From positions 55,369 through 119,368 of the forward strand of contig PKEB01000026.1 in assembly GCA_002863125.1 (NCBI GenBank): DNA of 64,000 nucleotides, given 5' to 3'. The notes below the pieces were generated by a model. It was not told where the DNA came from. It was given only the letters and a program-made list of their open reading frames with translations, and did not search any database. Every line of letters begins with the position of its first letter. Positions within the stretch are counted from its first letter, which is position 1. Below, piece after piece: positions 53,092-62,218 of the stretch. Source of the DNA: Flavobacteriales bacterium. GTDB lineage: Bacteria > Bacteroidota > Bacteroidia > Flavobacteriales_D > Sanyastnellaceae. Position numbers and translations under genes: made by a program.

Positions 53092-54884
53092 ACGGGGGTA
53101 GGCTGATTTGGTTCCTTGTTGCCGTTGCGCTGACCCAAGTCGGGTCGGCGACCACTTTTTATGTAAGCGGTTCCAACGGCGATGACGCCAACAATGGAAC
53201 GTCAGCAGAAGCGCCTCTTCAGTCCATTCAGGCCTTGAATGACATGGAATTTGCGCCTGGCGATTCGATTCTTTTTCATGCCGGAGAATCATGGCAAGGG
53301 ATGTTCTGGCTGCACGGTTCAGGTACACCTGAACTTCCGATCGTTGTTGGTAAATACGGTGAGGGGCCACGGCCCATTCTTGATGGCAATGGTTACCAGG
53401 CGTCGCTCTTGATTTACAATGACGAATGCATTGCGGTTCAAGATTTGGAGTTCACCAATGATGCCAGTCATCTGGATGAGGTCGGTGAGGTCAAAAAACT
53501 GGAGGGGTTCGGCGGAGAATCCAATGATTGGGGGTCCGGCAAAAATGTCCGATTCGGTATCAAAGTGGTCGCCGACGCGCAGTCCGTTCAGCGTATTCAA
53601 TTTGCCAACCTGCACATACACGATGTATTTCCGTCGCCTGACCTTGCAGCCAACGAACACAAGGGCTACGCCATCAAGATTGAAACTCAATCCGATCTCG
53701 AGCAGAACACCGTGCACCTCGCGAATGAAGTTTCATTTTCTAACCTGACCGTAACTCGAACAGGGCACTACGGAATATGGATTAAGTCACTTGGCCTCAA
53801 TCAGAATGACACGTTCAAGAATCACAGTGTTGTGATGGATTCGTGTCTGTTCGAGTACACCGGAGGTTCCGGTTTCGTGCCCAATAAATGTGAGTTCGTC
53901 ACGGTGCAAAACAGCATCTTCAATCACACAGGATCGGATGTGGACGAACGCATGTGGAAGCGGGGGAGTGGCATGTGGACGTTTGATTGCCGCAATGTGA
54001 TGGTGCAATTCAACCAGTTCAAGAATGCCCACGGGCCGATTGACTCCTATGGAGCACACATTGATTATGGCAACGAAAACGTGCTGTACCAGAACAATTT
54101 GAGCTACAACAACGAGGGCGGTTTCGTTGAAATCCTCGGTGACAACATCAATTGCGGTTACCGCTACTCGTTGAGCATCAACGATGGCTACCGGGTGGAC
54201 CCGGAAGGTCTGCACAACGGGAGAACACTGAACATATCGGATTACTGTGGAGAGACCAATCCCGGCTGTCCTAGTTCGGGAACCTTTGTTTACAATAACA
54301 CCATCTACATTGGAGACACACTTGCTCCTGAGGTTCGAATCAAGCCCGGTGTCGGGGACTTTCATTGCTATAACAATCTCTTTGTGTGCGAGTCGGAGGG
54401 AGGAGATTTAATCTGCGATGTTTCTGCAGCGTCCAATGAACTTGACTTCAGTCACAATTTGTTCTTCGATGCGTCGCGGTATCAATTTGATTCAGAGGGT
54501 ATCGTTACCAATGGTGGGGTGTTCGCACACCCGTTGCTGCATTCCATGGATTCTTTGGGTGGTCTTGACGAGGACTTTTACAAGCTCACGGCTGAAAGCA
54601 GTGCCTTTGAATCGGGATTGGTTGTGTCCGAATTGCTGTTCTCCACGGCCTCCTTTGATCATACCTCTATGGATGATTTTTACGGAAACAGTGTTCAAGG
54701 GATAGGGCCTTCAATTGGCGCACATCAACCTCGGGTAGGCAGTTTCTTCTGCGGTCCTGGAGCGGAATGGAACCATGCTGAGCAGAAATGCACGGCCTGC
54801 ATGTGCGATGGAGATTTTGATGGTGATGGCAACTTGACAGTGGCCGATTTACTCATCTTTTTTTCCAATTTTGGTGGGAACTGA
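53088..54884 (+). CDS. Secreted right-handed beta-helix protein with a dockerin-like C-terminal module
   Basis: This 598-residue protein has a signal peptide (1-21, ending GSA) and the opening TFYVSGSNGDDANNGTSAEAP, typical of parallel beta-helix polysaccharide lyases and hydrolases. A long run of helix coils follows (about 60-500), with NNLSYNNEGGF and FVYNNTIYIGD ladder repeats. The C-terminal 47 residues (552-598) hold CGPGAEW, KCTACMC and an EF-hand/dockerin-like DGDFDGDGNLTVADLLIFF. There is no T9SS sorting domain. It is probably a glycan lyase or glycosidase, but no catalytic residues can be assigned. It overlaps sulfatase 3 by 4 bases. Confidence 0.78.
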   Translation: MNGGRLIWFLVAVALTQVGSATTFYVSGSNGDDANNGTSAEAPLQSIQALNDMEFAPGDSILFHAGESWQGMFWLHGSGTPELPIVVGKYGEGPRPILDGNGYQASLLIYNDECIAVQDLEFTNDASHLDEVGEVKKLEGFGGESNDWGSGKNVRFGIKVVADAQSVQRIQFANLHIHDVFPSPDLAANEHKGYAIKIETQSDLEQNTVHLANEVSFSNLTVTRTGHYGIWIKSLGLNQNDTFKNHSVVMDSCLFEYTGGSGFVPNKCEFVTVQNSIFNHTGSDVDERMWKRGSGMWTFDCRNVMVQFNQFKNAHGPIDSYGAHIDYGNENVLYQNNLSYNNEGGFVEILGDNINCGYRYSLSINDGYRVDPEGLHNGRTLNISDYCGETNPGCPSSGTFVYNNTIYIGDTLAPEVRIKPGVGDFHCYNNLFVCESEGGDLICDVSAASNELDFSHNLFFDASRYQFDSEGIVTNGGVFAHPLLHSMDSLGGLDEDFYKLTAESSAFESGLVVSELLFSTASFDHTSMDDFYGNSVQGIGPSIGAHQPRVGSFFCGPGAEWNHAEQKCTACMCDGDFDGDGNLTVADLLIFFSNFGGN

Positions 54885-54974
54885 ACGCCCTTGGGGGGCG
54901 ATTAGGATATCTAGGCTCGATTCCGTATTTTTAGGTATTAACATGTTGATTATCAAGATTAAAGTCGCGACGCC

Positions 54975-55973
54975 ATGGTTCGGTTAACTTTCATCTCCTT
55001 TTTGAGCTTGCTCCTTAGCTCTTCAGCGATTTGCGCCCAAACGACAATTGATGCATGCAATCTCTTTGATGTCACTGAGAATGAAGCGTGGCCGTTCGTT
55101 TATACTGCCGTCGAGTCGGATGATCCATCAAGTTCAGCGGAGCAGGTATTTGAAATCGTCGTTGATGAACTTCCTTCAGATGGGGCCAGTGTTCGTGTCG
55201 CAAAAACCGTCGCCAATGGCAATTGGTTTTTTGGTGAGCCCATTCCGCTTGAGCTAGGGTCTAACGTCATTACCGTTACGGCCGTTTCCTTCCCTCGAAC
55301 AGTGAAGTTTCAGTTTTCTTCGGGTGAGGTGGCCTTTTCTGCATTGTTTTTGAACTACCTCGATGTCAATACTTGCGTCGCAAGTACCGGGGGCGTTGCA
55401 GTTGCCTCCTGCAGCGCATTTGAACCAGGGCCAAATGAGACCTGGACTCATGTGCTGACTGCGGTCACATCCGATGATCCGTCAAGTGGTGAGGAGCAGA
55501 CGCTGGAGATCGAAGTGTCTGCTTTGCCTGCAGGCGGTGCAGAATACCGTGTGGCGAAAACTGTGGCTAACGGCAATTGGTTCTTCGGGAACCCTGTCGA
55601 ACTCAGCTTGGGCCCGAACATGGTCAGCGTTTCAGCTGTAGCGTTTCAACGTACGGTAAAGTTTCAATTCAGCAGTGGTGAAGTTGAATTTACTGCGCTC
55701 GCCATCAATGGTGAAGCCGTGGAGTGCGATGCAAATGAAACGTTGGGATGTACCGATGCCGAAGCGGAGAACTACGACGAGACCGCGACGGCGGATGATG
55801 GTTCGTGCACGTACCATCCTTCTTATTACTGCGGCACGGGAACCTATTGGGATGAGACCGCAGGCAAATGTACTGCCGAATCAAGTTGCACGGGCGATAT
55901 TGATCAGGACGGGATGGTTGCAGTTTCCGATTTGCTGGTATTTCTAGCGGCATTCGGCAACGCATGCGAGTAA
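54975..55973 (+). CDS. Secreted protein with a tandem 105-residue repeat and a dockerin-like C-terminal module
   Basis: This 332-residue protein has a signal peptide (1-22, ending ICAQ) and two copies of one domain (28-132 and 146-250). Both copies share RVAKTVANGNWFFG and RTVKFQFSSGEV word for word. Then comes a GCTDAEAENY DDGSC Cys-rich linker (258-278) and a C-terminal module (283-332) with CGTGTYW, GKCTAESSC and the calcium-loop-like DIDQDGMVAVSDLL. The same module ends the beta-helix protein upstream. The repeat may be a carbohydrate-binding domain; I recognise no family. A palindrome TTGATTATCAA (54946-54956) lies 19 bases before the start. It may be transcribed separately from the run upstream. 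Confidence 0.78.
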   Translation: MVRLTFISFLSLLLSSSAICAQTTIDACNLFDVTENEAWPFVYTAVESDDPSSSAEQVFEIVVDELPSDGASVRVAKTVANGNWFFGEPIPLELGSNVITVTAVSFPRTVKFQFSSGEVAFSALFLNYLDVNTCVASTGGVAVASCSAFEPGPNETWTHVLTAVTSDDPSSGEEQTLEIEVSALPAGGAEYRVAKTVANGNWFFGNPVELSLGPNMVSVSAVAFQRTVKFQFSSGEVEFTALAINGEAVECDANETLGCTDAEAENYDETATADDGSCTYHPSYYCGTGTYWDETAGKCTAESSCTGDIDQDGMVAVSDLLVFLAAFGNACE

Positions 55974-56025
55974 TCTGAGGCTCTCGGTTGCGTGAAGGGA
56001 TTTGGCCCTTTTATGCCCTAAGCCG

Positions 56026-59000
56026 ATGTCAAAACAACGAATGGGGGTTACTTTCACTTCCATGATTCGCTTTGCATCCCTCGTGCTGCTCGCTGTAGCC
56101 TGCTTCTTATCTGGTATTCCTTTCGCCGTAGGCCAATCAACGGCTGTCCTTGAAGAAGGCCTCGAATTTCGTTGCATCGGTCCGTTTCGCGGCGGCCGCT
56201 CAGCAGCAGTGACGGGAGTCGAGAACGACCCCATGACCTTTTTCATGGGTGCCACTGGCGGAGGGGTTTGGAAAACGACCAACGGCGGCACGACGTGGGA
56301 AAACATCTCCGACGGCTACTTCGGTGGATCCATCGGTGCCGTAGCGGTGAGCCCATCGCACCCTAACATCCTCTACGTGGGCGGCGGCGAGGTCACGGTG
56401 CGCGGTAACGTCTCCCCGGGCACGGGCATGTACAAATCCGTCGATGGCGGACGCAGTTGGTCGGCGATTGGTTTGGCCAATTCCCGCCACATCCCCCGCG
56501 TACGCATACACCCGCGCAACCCGGACATCGTCTACGCGGCTGTGCTGGGCGACCTGTTCAAGGATTCGGAAGAGCGCGGCGTCTACAAATCCACCGATGG
56601 CGGCGCGACGTGGAAGTGCGTGTTGTTTGCTAATGAGCGGGCCGGTGCCGTGGACCTGGTGTTCGATCCCGTGAATCCGGAGGTGCTGTATGCCAGTACA
56701 TGGAACGTGCGCCGCACGCCGTACGACTTCTCGTCGGGCGGACCCGGTTCGGAACTCTGGAAATCGACCGACGGCGGCGCGACGTGGTCATCACTTATGG
56801 ACAACGACGGCCTACCCGAAGGTCCGCACGGCATCATCGGCGTCACCGTCTCCCCGGTGAATCCCGATCACGTCTGGGCCATCATCGAAAACGAAGACGG
56901 CGGGGTGTACCGTTCGGACGACGCGGGCGCTACCTGGGAATTGGTGAATTCGGACCGCAGTCTGCGCCAACGTGCTTGGTATTACACACGCATCTACGCC
57001 GACACCGAGGACGCCAACCGCGTCTACGTCATGAACGTCGCTTACCACGTCTCCACCGATGGCGGGCGGACGTTCGAGGCGCGCTACGCGCCCCACGGCG
57101 ACCACCACGATTTGTGGATCGCGCCTGACGATGCCAATCGGCTTATCATTGCCGACGACGGCGGCGCCCAGGTCAGCTACGATGCCGGTGTAACGTGGTC
57201 GACGTACATGAACCAGCCCACGTCTCAGTTTTACCGCGTCACCACGGACGATGCTTTCCCTTACCGCATTTATGGCGCGCAGCAGGACAATTCCGCCATC
57301 CGGATCGATTCCCGTTCTCGCGGCCGGTTCATCACCGACGACAACTGGGAAAGCACTGCGGGCGGCGAGAGTGCTCACCTGGCACCGGATCCCAGCGACA
57401 ACGACATCGTTTACGGCGGGAGCTACGGCGGATTCTTGACGCGGTTCAACCACGATTTGGACATGTCGCGCGCCATCAACGTGTGGCCGGACAATCCCAT
57501 GGGCAGCGGCGCCGAAGGCATGCGCTACCGCTTCCAGTGGAACTTCCCCGTGTTCTTCTCACCGCATAACTCGGAGCACCTGTACACGTGCTCGCAGTTC
57601 GTGCACCGCTCCACGAACGGCGGCGCATCTTGGGACATCATCTCGCCTGACCTCACCCGTGGCGAGGCCGAGAAGCTCGTCTCCTCGGGCGGCCCCATCA
57701 CCAAGGACAACACAGGAGTGGAATACTACGCGACGGTTTTTGCCGCTGCGGAATCGCCGCGCGAGTCCGGCTTGATTTGGGCCGGTTCGGACGACGGACT
57801 CATTCACGTGACCCGCGACGCCGGCACCACGTGGCAAAACGTCACGCCCAGGGGAATGCCGGCGGACGCACTGGTCAACAGCATCGAAGTCGACCCGCAC
57901 CGCGACGGCGGCCTCTACGTCGCAGCCACTAGGTACAAGTCGGGCGACTACGCGCCGTATTTGTACCACACCGACGACTACGGCGCCACTTGGCGCACCC
58001 TCATCAAGGGCATTGACCGCGGGCATTTCACGCGCGTGATCCGCGCCGATCGGAATACGCCGGGTTTGCTGTTCGCCGGCACGGAATTTGGTTTGTATTT
58101 GAGCACGGACGATGGCGCGAATTGGCGCTCGTTCCAACTCAACTTGCCAGAAGTGCCCATCACCGATTTGGCGCTCAAGGATAACGACCTGATTGTCGCT
58201 ACCCAAGGCCGCAGCTTTTGGCTGCTCGATGACCTCGACGTGTTGTGGCAGGGGTTGGAGGGTTTCGATACCTCCCGACAGTATCTGTTCCAACCACACC
58301 CGACAGTGGGTTACGGCGGAGGCAACGGTTCCAAATCCCCCACGGCTGGCACCAACCACCCCGCCGGCGTACGCGTGAACTTCTACGTGCCAGAAGGAGT
58401 GCAGGGTGCCACACTCACCTTCCGCAATAGCGAAGGCGCAGAGATTCGCTCGTATGAGGGCAGCGACCTGGACATCGCCGCGGGGCTCAATCAATTCAAT
58501 TGGGACATGCGCTACGAAAAGGCCGACGATTTCGATGGACTCCTGATGTGGTGGGGGACGTTGAACGGTCCGGTCGCGCCTCCTGGGAACTACACGGTGG
58601 AATTGGCGGTGGACCGCGATACGCTGGTGTCATCGTTTGAGGTACTCATGGATCCGCGCGCCGAGTGCACACGGGAGGATCGCATTGCGCAGTTTGAATT
58701 CCTCAAAAGCATCCGGGACAAGGTCGATGAGACCCACGACGCCATCCGCCACATGCGTTCGGTCAAATCCCAAGTCTCCGGTCTCCTCGGGCGCCTAGAA
58801 GAGGACGATTACCCTGCCATCTTCGAGGAAGCGCGCGCGCTCGATTCGCTGATGACGGCGGTGGAGGAAGTCCTCTACCAAACCAAACTCAAAAGCAACC
58901 AGGACATGCTCAACTTCCCCATCAAACTCAACAACAAGCTCGCCCACGTGGGTTCATTGGCGAGCATGGGGGTGTATGCGCCGACTGAGCAGATGGTTGG

Positions 59001-59136
59001 TGTTCGTGACGAAGTCACGGCATTAATCGATGCCGAACTCGCGAAGTGGCATACGCTGCGCGATGAGCGGCTGCCTGCGTTCAATGCGCTGATCCGCGAT
59101 AGCGCGATAGATTTGATCGGGGTGCCGGAGGAGTGA
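56026..59136 (+). CDS. Exported Asp-box (BNR/sortilin-like) beta-propeller protein
   Basis: This 1036-residue protein has a signal peptide (about 1-38, ending AVGQ) and a long propeller region (about 50-780). The region carries repeated Asp-box motifs: TTNGGTTWE, SVDGGRSW, STDGGATWK, SDDAGATWE, STNGGASWD, TRDAGTTWQ, STDDGANWR. A small Ig-like domain follows (about 800-880, LNQFNWDMRY), and the helical C-terminus ends GVPEE without a sorting domain. Proteins of this layout are common in Bacteroidota and often labelled glycosyl hydrolase or sortilin-like, but their activity is unproven. It may bind or process peptides. Its GC content is much higher than the cluster before it. Confidence 0.85.
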   Translation: MSKQRMGVTFTSMIRFASLVLLAVACFLSGIPFAVGQSTAVLEEGLEFRCIGPFRGGRSAAVTGVENDPMTFFMGATGGGVWKTTNGGTTWENISDGYFGGSIGAVAVSPSHPNILYVGGGEVTVRGNVSPGTGMYKSVDGGRSWSAIGLANSRHIPRVRIHPRNPDIVYAAVLGDLFKDSEERGVYKSTDGGATWKCVLFANERAGAVDLVFDPVNPEVLYASTWNVRRTPYDFSSGGPGSELWKSTDGGATWSSLMDNDGLPEGPHGIIGVTVSPVNPDHVWAIIENEDGGVYRSDDAGATWELVNSDRSLRQRAWYYTRIYADTEDANRVYVMNVAYHVSTDGGRTFEARYAPHGDHHDLWIAPDDANRLIIADDGGAQVSYDAGVTWSTYMNQPTSQFYRVTTDDAFPYRIYGAQQDNSAIRIDSRSRGRFITDDNWESTAGGESAHLAPDPSDNDIVYGGSYGGFLTRFNHDLDMSRAINVWPDNPMGSGAEGMRYRFQWNFPVFFSPHNSEHLYTCSQFVHRSTNGGASWDIISPDLTRGEAEKLVSSGGPITKDNTGVEYYATVFAAAESPRESGLIWAGSDDGLIHVTRDAGTTWQNVTPRGMPADALVNSIEVDPHRDGGLYVAATRYKSGDYAPYLYHTDDYGATWRTLIKGIDRGHFTRVIRADRNTPGLLFAGTEFGLYLSTDDGANWRSFQLNLPEVPITDLALKDNDLIVATQGRSFWLLDDLDVLWQGLEGFDTSRQYLFQPHPTVGYGGGNGSKSPTAGTNHPAGVRVNFYVPEGVQGATLTFRNSEGAEIRSYEGSDLDIAAGLNQFNWDMRYEKADDFDGLLMWWGTLNGPVAPPGNYTVELAVDRDTLVSSFEVLMDPRAECTREDRIAQFEFLKSIRDKVDETHDAIRHMRSVKSQVSGLLGRLEEDDYPAIFEEARALDSLMTAVEEVLYQTKLKSNQDMLNFPIKLNNKLAHVGSLASMGVYAPTEQMVGVRDEVTALIDAELAKWHTLRDERLPAFNALIRDSAIDLIGVPEE

Positions 59137-59143
59137 GGGGGAG

Positions 59144-62062
59144 CTACCGCACCAAACTCACCGTGCCCTGCCGGACCACAGGATACCCCAATTGGTCCCG
59201 GTACGTGACTTTCCACAGGTAGAGACCGTTCGGCGCATAGTGCGTGCCGCCAGCACTTTCCCCCAACCACGGGCGCTCCGGGTCATCGGTGGACCAGATG
59301 AGGTCGCCCCAACGGTTGCGCACCTCGAGGTCGTAGGATGTGACGCCCAAGGCGATGGGCAGCCACACGTCGTTGAGGCCGTCTTGGTCGGGGGTGAATG
59401 CCGTGGGGGCGTGGAAGATGGTGCCGTTGACGACGACTTCGCCCCAGGCCGTTGCCGTGCAGCCGTAGGGGCTGGTGACGGTTTGGATGATCTCGAAGGT
59501 GCCGCCGTCGCTGAAGATGTACTGGCCGTTGGGTTGGCCGAGGCTACCGCCGTCGCTCATCCAATAGGTCACCGTCGAGGTGGATTGCGCCAGCGACTCG
59601 ATCTCGACCACCGGTTCCAACAATTCCACGACCTGAGGCGAAATGGTGAACCCGGCCTGCGGAGCGGGGTAGACCGTCACGGCGTCCTCCACAACGAATG
59701 AGATGCTTGCTGGGCAATTGCCGGTCGAGACGGCGCTTACGGTGACGTCGTAGGTACCGGGCAGCTCGTACACGTGCAAAGGCATGTCCTGAATGCTGGA
59801 AGCGCCGTCGCCGTAGGACCAAGCGTAGTCGAGTTCACTCGTGGGCGCCGCATCGGCCAAGGTCACCGACAGCGGTACGCACCCTGCGGCCGGCCACACC
59901 TCGATGTCAAACGCACTGAGGTCCGGTGGCAGCTCAATGAAGATGGAGTCGACCACGGAAGCTGCGCAACCAATTTCGTTGATCGTTAATTCGACTTCGT
60001 GCCAGCCGCCGCTCCCGAAGGCAATGTCGCTCACGCCCACGCCGGTAGCAGACGGAGGCGAGGCCTGCTCAAATGCCCAAGTGTAAACGGCACCAGGGAA
60101 TTGCGCGCCGGCGCCCACAAAATCAAAGCTATTGCCCTCGAGGCATTGTTGGCCAGGCGGGTCGAACGAAGGATCGGGCTCGTGAACCAGCAACTCGTAG
60201 TCAGCCGATTGCAGCAGGCATTCCAACCCGGTAAAGGTCACCTCCAACAGGTAGTTGCCGGCATCGTTAAACGCCGCATCGGCGATGTAGGCCGTGGCCG
60301 TATTGGCGCTGAAGCCGTTCGGTCCTGTCCAAGTGTAGTTGGCGAGGGATTGGGCGAGCGGGTTGTTCTCGAATTGAGGTACTTCGAGCGCGACATTGTC
60401 GCCGAGGCAGGTCGTTCCCACTGGCTCGATGGCTACGGGCGGACAAACACCGGTCTGCACCTCGAGCACCGTCACCTCGTCCACAGGGCAGCCGTTGGCA
60501 TCCACCAAGGCGCTAGCGCCATCGTTGAACTGGGAGTTTCCTGAGATGTCGCCTTCTCCGTAAATGTAGGCGGCGCCGGTCAGCGTGCCGTCGCATTGCA
60601 AGAGCAGGCAGTCGTCGGTGAGTTCGACCTGGAACTTGAAAGCGACGCTGTCTTGGCCGAACGGGTCGTTCGTGAGGAGTCCGCCGTCCAATGCGTTCGC
60701 ACCAGCCCCGACCCGAACTCGGACGAGTTCATCGGCGACCAAATATTCCCCCTCGTCGTCGCCCGTACCGTCCGTCATCCAACCGGTTTGCGGTCCGGCC
60801 ACCCACTCGAGGCTGCTGGCGACGAAGGAGGTCCGCAGGTCGAGCTCCATTTCCATGTAAACGTCGACGGCCGCGTCGGAGCCGAGATTTTTGCCCACAA
60901 CGGTGTACTCGAGAATGTCCCCGGGTTCAGCGATGCCGCCGTTGACGTCCTCGATGAAGACGGTCGCCCGGAGGTCTGGTTCGTACACATCGATGACGGA
61001 AGTGATTACCTGGACCGTGATGGATTCGCCACCCGTGGTGACGCGAATTTCGGCGTTAGTGGCGTTGTTGGTCAGGAAGTCGTAGTCGCTGTTATCAGGA
61101 ACGAAGACGTTGGCGTCGTGGCCCAACGTGTTATTGAAGGCCGGCTCTCGCCACGGATTTATCACGCCATCTGTGCTGTGGGTACTGTTGAAGACATTAT
61201 CGATGTCATGGGTGGCATCGGAAATGTATTCAAAGTTGCCGGCACCGTCAAAGCCGAGTTGGTCTCCTCCTTCACCGCGGTCGCCGTCGTAGGCCACAAC
61301 TCCAAGCTGCAGGTCGACCGGTCCAAAAGGTGGCGTCAAGAAGCCAGAAATGGGTACGTCCACCGTGCTGTTATCGCCGCCGCCGCCCCAACCGGCAGTA
61401 ATAATCGCCAATCCGTCAAAAACGGTCGAGTTGCGCATAGGCTCCAGGGCGTCTTGGTACACGATTACGAGTACCCAACCGCCCCAGGATGAGTTGTTTT
61501 CTGTTGCGATGACATTAGCCACCGTGTATCGGGCGTTGACCGGGTTACTGGCTACCCAATCCGTGATGTCGGTGAAGCAGCAATAGTTGTCCACGCCGGA
61601 GGCATCGAATTCCCATTCGCCTTCGGCCTCGATGTCGATGTAGGGATCCGTGTCGCTGGCGCGGATTTTGACTTGGTCGCGCAGGTCTTCGTTGGGAACA
61701 AAACCGTTGCCGAGGCGACCTGCCCAATACAATCCCGCAAAGCTGATTTCTGCGCACGTGCCCAGGCTCAAGCTGTCCGAGGAGGAGCACCACGTGTCGG
61801 GGTCGTCATCCCCGTCGTAGTACTGCATGCTGTGGTTGTTGTTGTTGGATTGCGGAAACTCAAACGGCAGGGCTTGCTGCGCTTCCGTACAATTGAAGCT
61901 GCCGCCGCAGTGCATGGTGGTGTTGGCGAGGAATTGGATGCCGCCGTTTTGTTGCGCTTGAAAGCGGATGTCAAAATCCTCCACGATCTGGGCCGAGGTT
62001 GGAGCCATTGCAGCTACAAGCAGGCCTGCGAATACATAAAGGAGCCGTAAGTTTTTGTTCAT
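59144..62062 (-). CDS. Large surface protein with PKD domain and type B T9SS sorting domain
   Basis: This 972-residue protein has a signal peptide (about 1-25, ending TSAQ) and a first beta-rich module (about 25-350, with FAGLYWAGRLGNGF). A conserved-repeat (DUF11-like) stretch follows (about 365-515, LEYTVVGKNLGSDAAVDVYMEM), then Ig-like modules, one PKD domain (about 745-805, YAWSYGDGASS and YELPGTYDVTV), and a C-terminal CHU_C domain (about 885-972, APTAFTPDQDGLNDVWLP, EVRNRWGDLIW). It should be exported by T9SS and held on the surface, probably as an adhesin. The ATG at 62062 fits the signal peptide better than one three codons upstream. It is convergent with the Asp-box gene, with 7 bases between. 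Confidence 0.88.
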   Translation of the reverse strand: MNKNLRLLYVFAGLLVAAMAPTSAQIVEDFDIRFQAQQNGGIQFLANTTMHCGGSFNCTEAQQALPFEFPQSNNNNHSMQYYDGDDDPDTWCSSSDSLSLGTCAEISFAGLYWAGRLGNGFVPNEDLRDQVKIRASDTDPYIDIEAEGEWEFDASGVDNYCCFTDITDWVASNPVNARYTVANVIATENNSSWGGWVLVIVYQDALEPMRNSTVFDGLAIITAGWGGGGDNSTVDVPISGFLTPPFGPVDLQLGVVAYDGDRGEGGDQLGFDGAGNFEYISDATHDIDNVFNSTHSTDGVINPWREPAFNNTLGHDANVFVPDNSDYDFLTNNATNAEIRVTTGGESITVQVITSVIDVYEPDLRATVFIEDVNGGIAEPGDILEYTVVGKNLGSDAAVDVYMEMELDLRTSFVASSLEWVAGPQTGWMTDGTGDDEGEYLVADELVRVRVGAGANALDGGLLTNDPFGQDSVAFKFQVELTDDCLLLQCDGTLTGAAYIYGEGDISGNSQFNDGASALVDANGCPVDEVTVLEVQTGVCPPVAIEPVGTTCLGDNVALEVPQFENNPLAQSLANYTWTGPNGFSANTATAYIADAAFNDAGNYLLEVTFTGLECLLQSADYELLVHEPDPSFDPPGQQCLEGNSFDFVGAGAQFPGAVYTWAFEQASPPSATGVGVSDIAFGSGGWHEVELTINEIGCAASVVDSIFIELPPDLSAFDIEVWPAAGCVPLSVTLADAAPTSELDYAWSYGDGASSIQDMPLHVYELPGTYDVTVSAVSTGNCPASISFVVEDAVTVYPAPQAGFTISPQVVELLEPVVEIESLAQSTSTVTYWMSDGGSLGQPNGQYIFSDGGTFEIIQTVTSPYGCTATAWGEVVVNGTIFHAPTAFTPDQDGLNDVWLPIALGVTSYDLEVRNRWGDLIWSTDDPERPWLGESAGGTHYAPNGLYLWKVTYRDQLGYPVVRQGTVSLVR

Positions 62063-62179
62063 GCCTTGCACACTCGCTTAACAACGAAAGTAAGCATAGG
62101 GTTGTTCAAAGAAGGAGGTATTTCACTGAATCAAATGACAGAGCGAAACAAAACCACTTGCCGCGTCGTACTTTTGCTG

Positions 62180-62212
62180 TTGCACCGCGGTAAGCGTGGT
62201 CGCCGTTCTTTG
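62180..62212 (+). promoter_or_regulatory. Candidate promoter of ssrA
   Basis: TTG (62180-62182), 22 bases, then GTTCTTTG (62205-62212, two mismatches to TAnnTTTG) ends 6 bases before the mature tmRNA 5' end. A second, exact match TACTTTTG lies at 62169-62176 and could start a longer precursor. Experimental 5' mapping would decide between them. Confidence 0.4.
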
Positions 62213-62218
62213 AACTCT

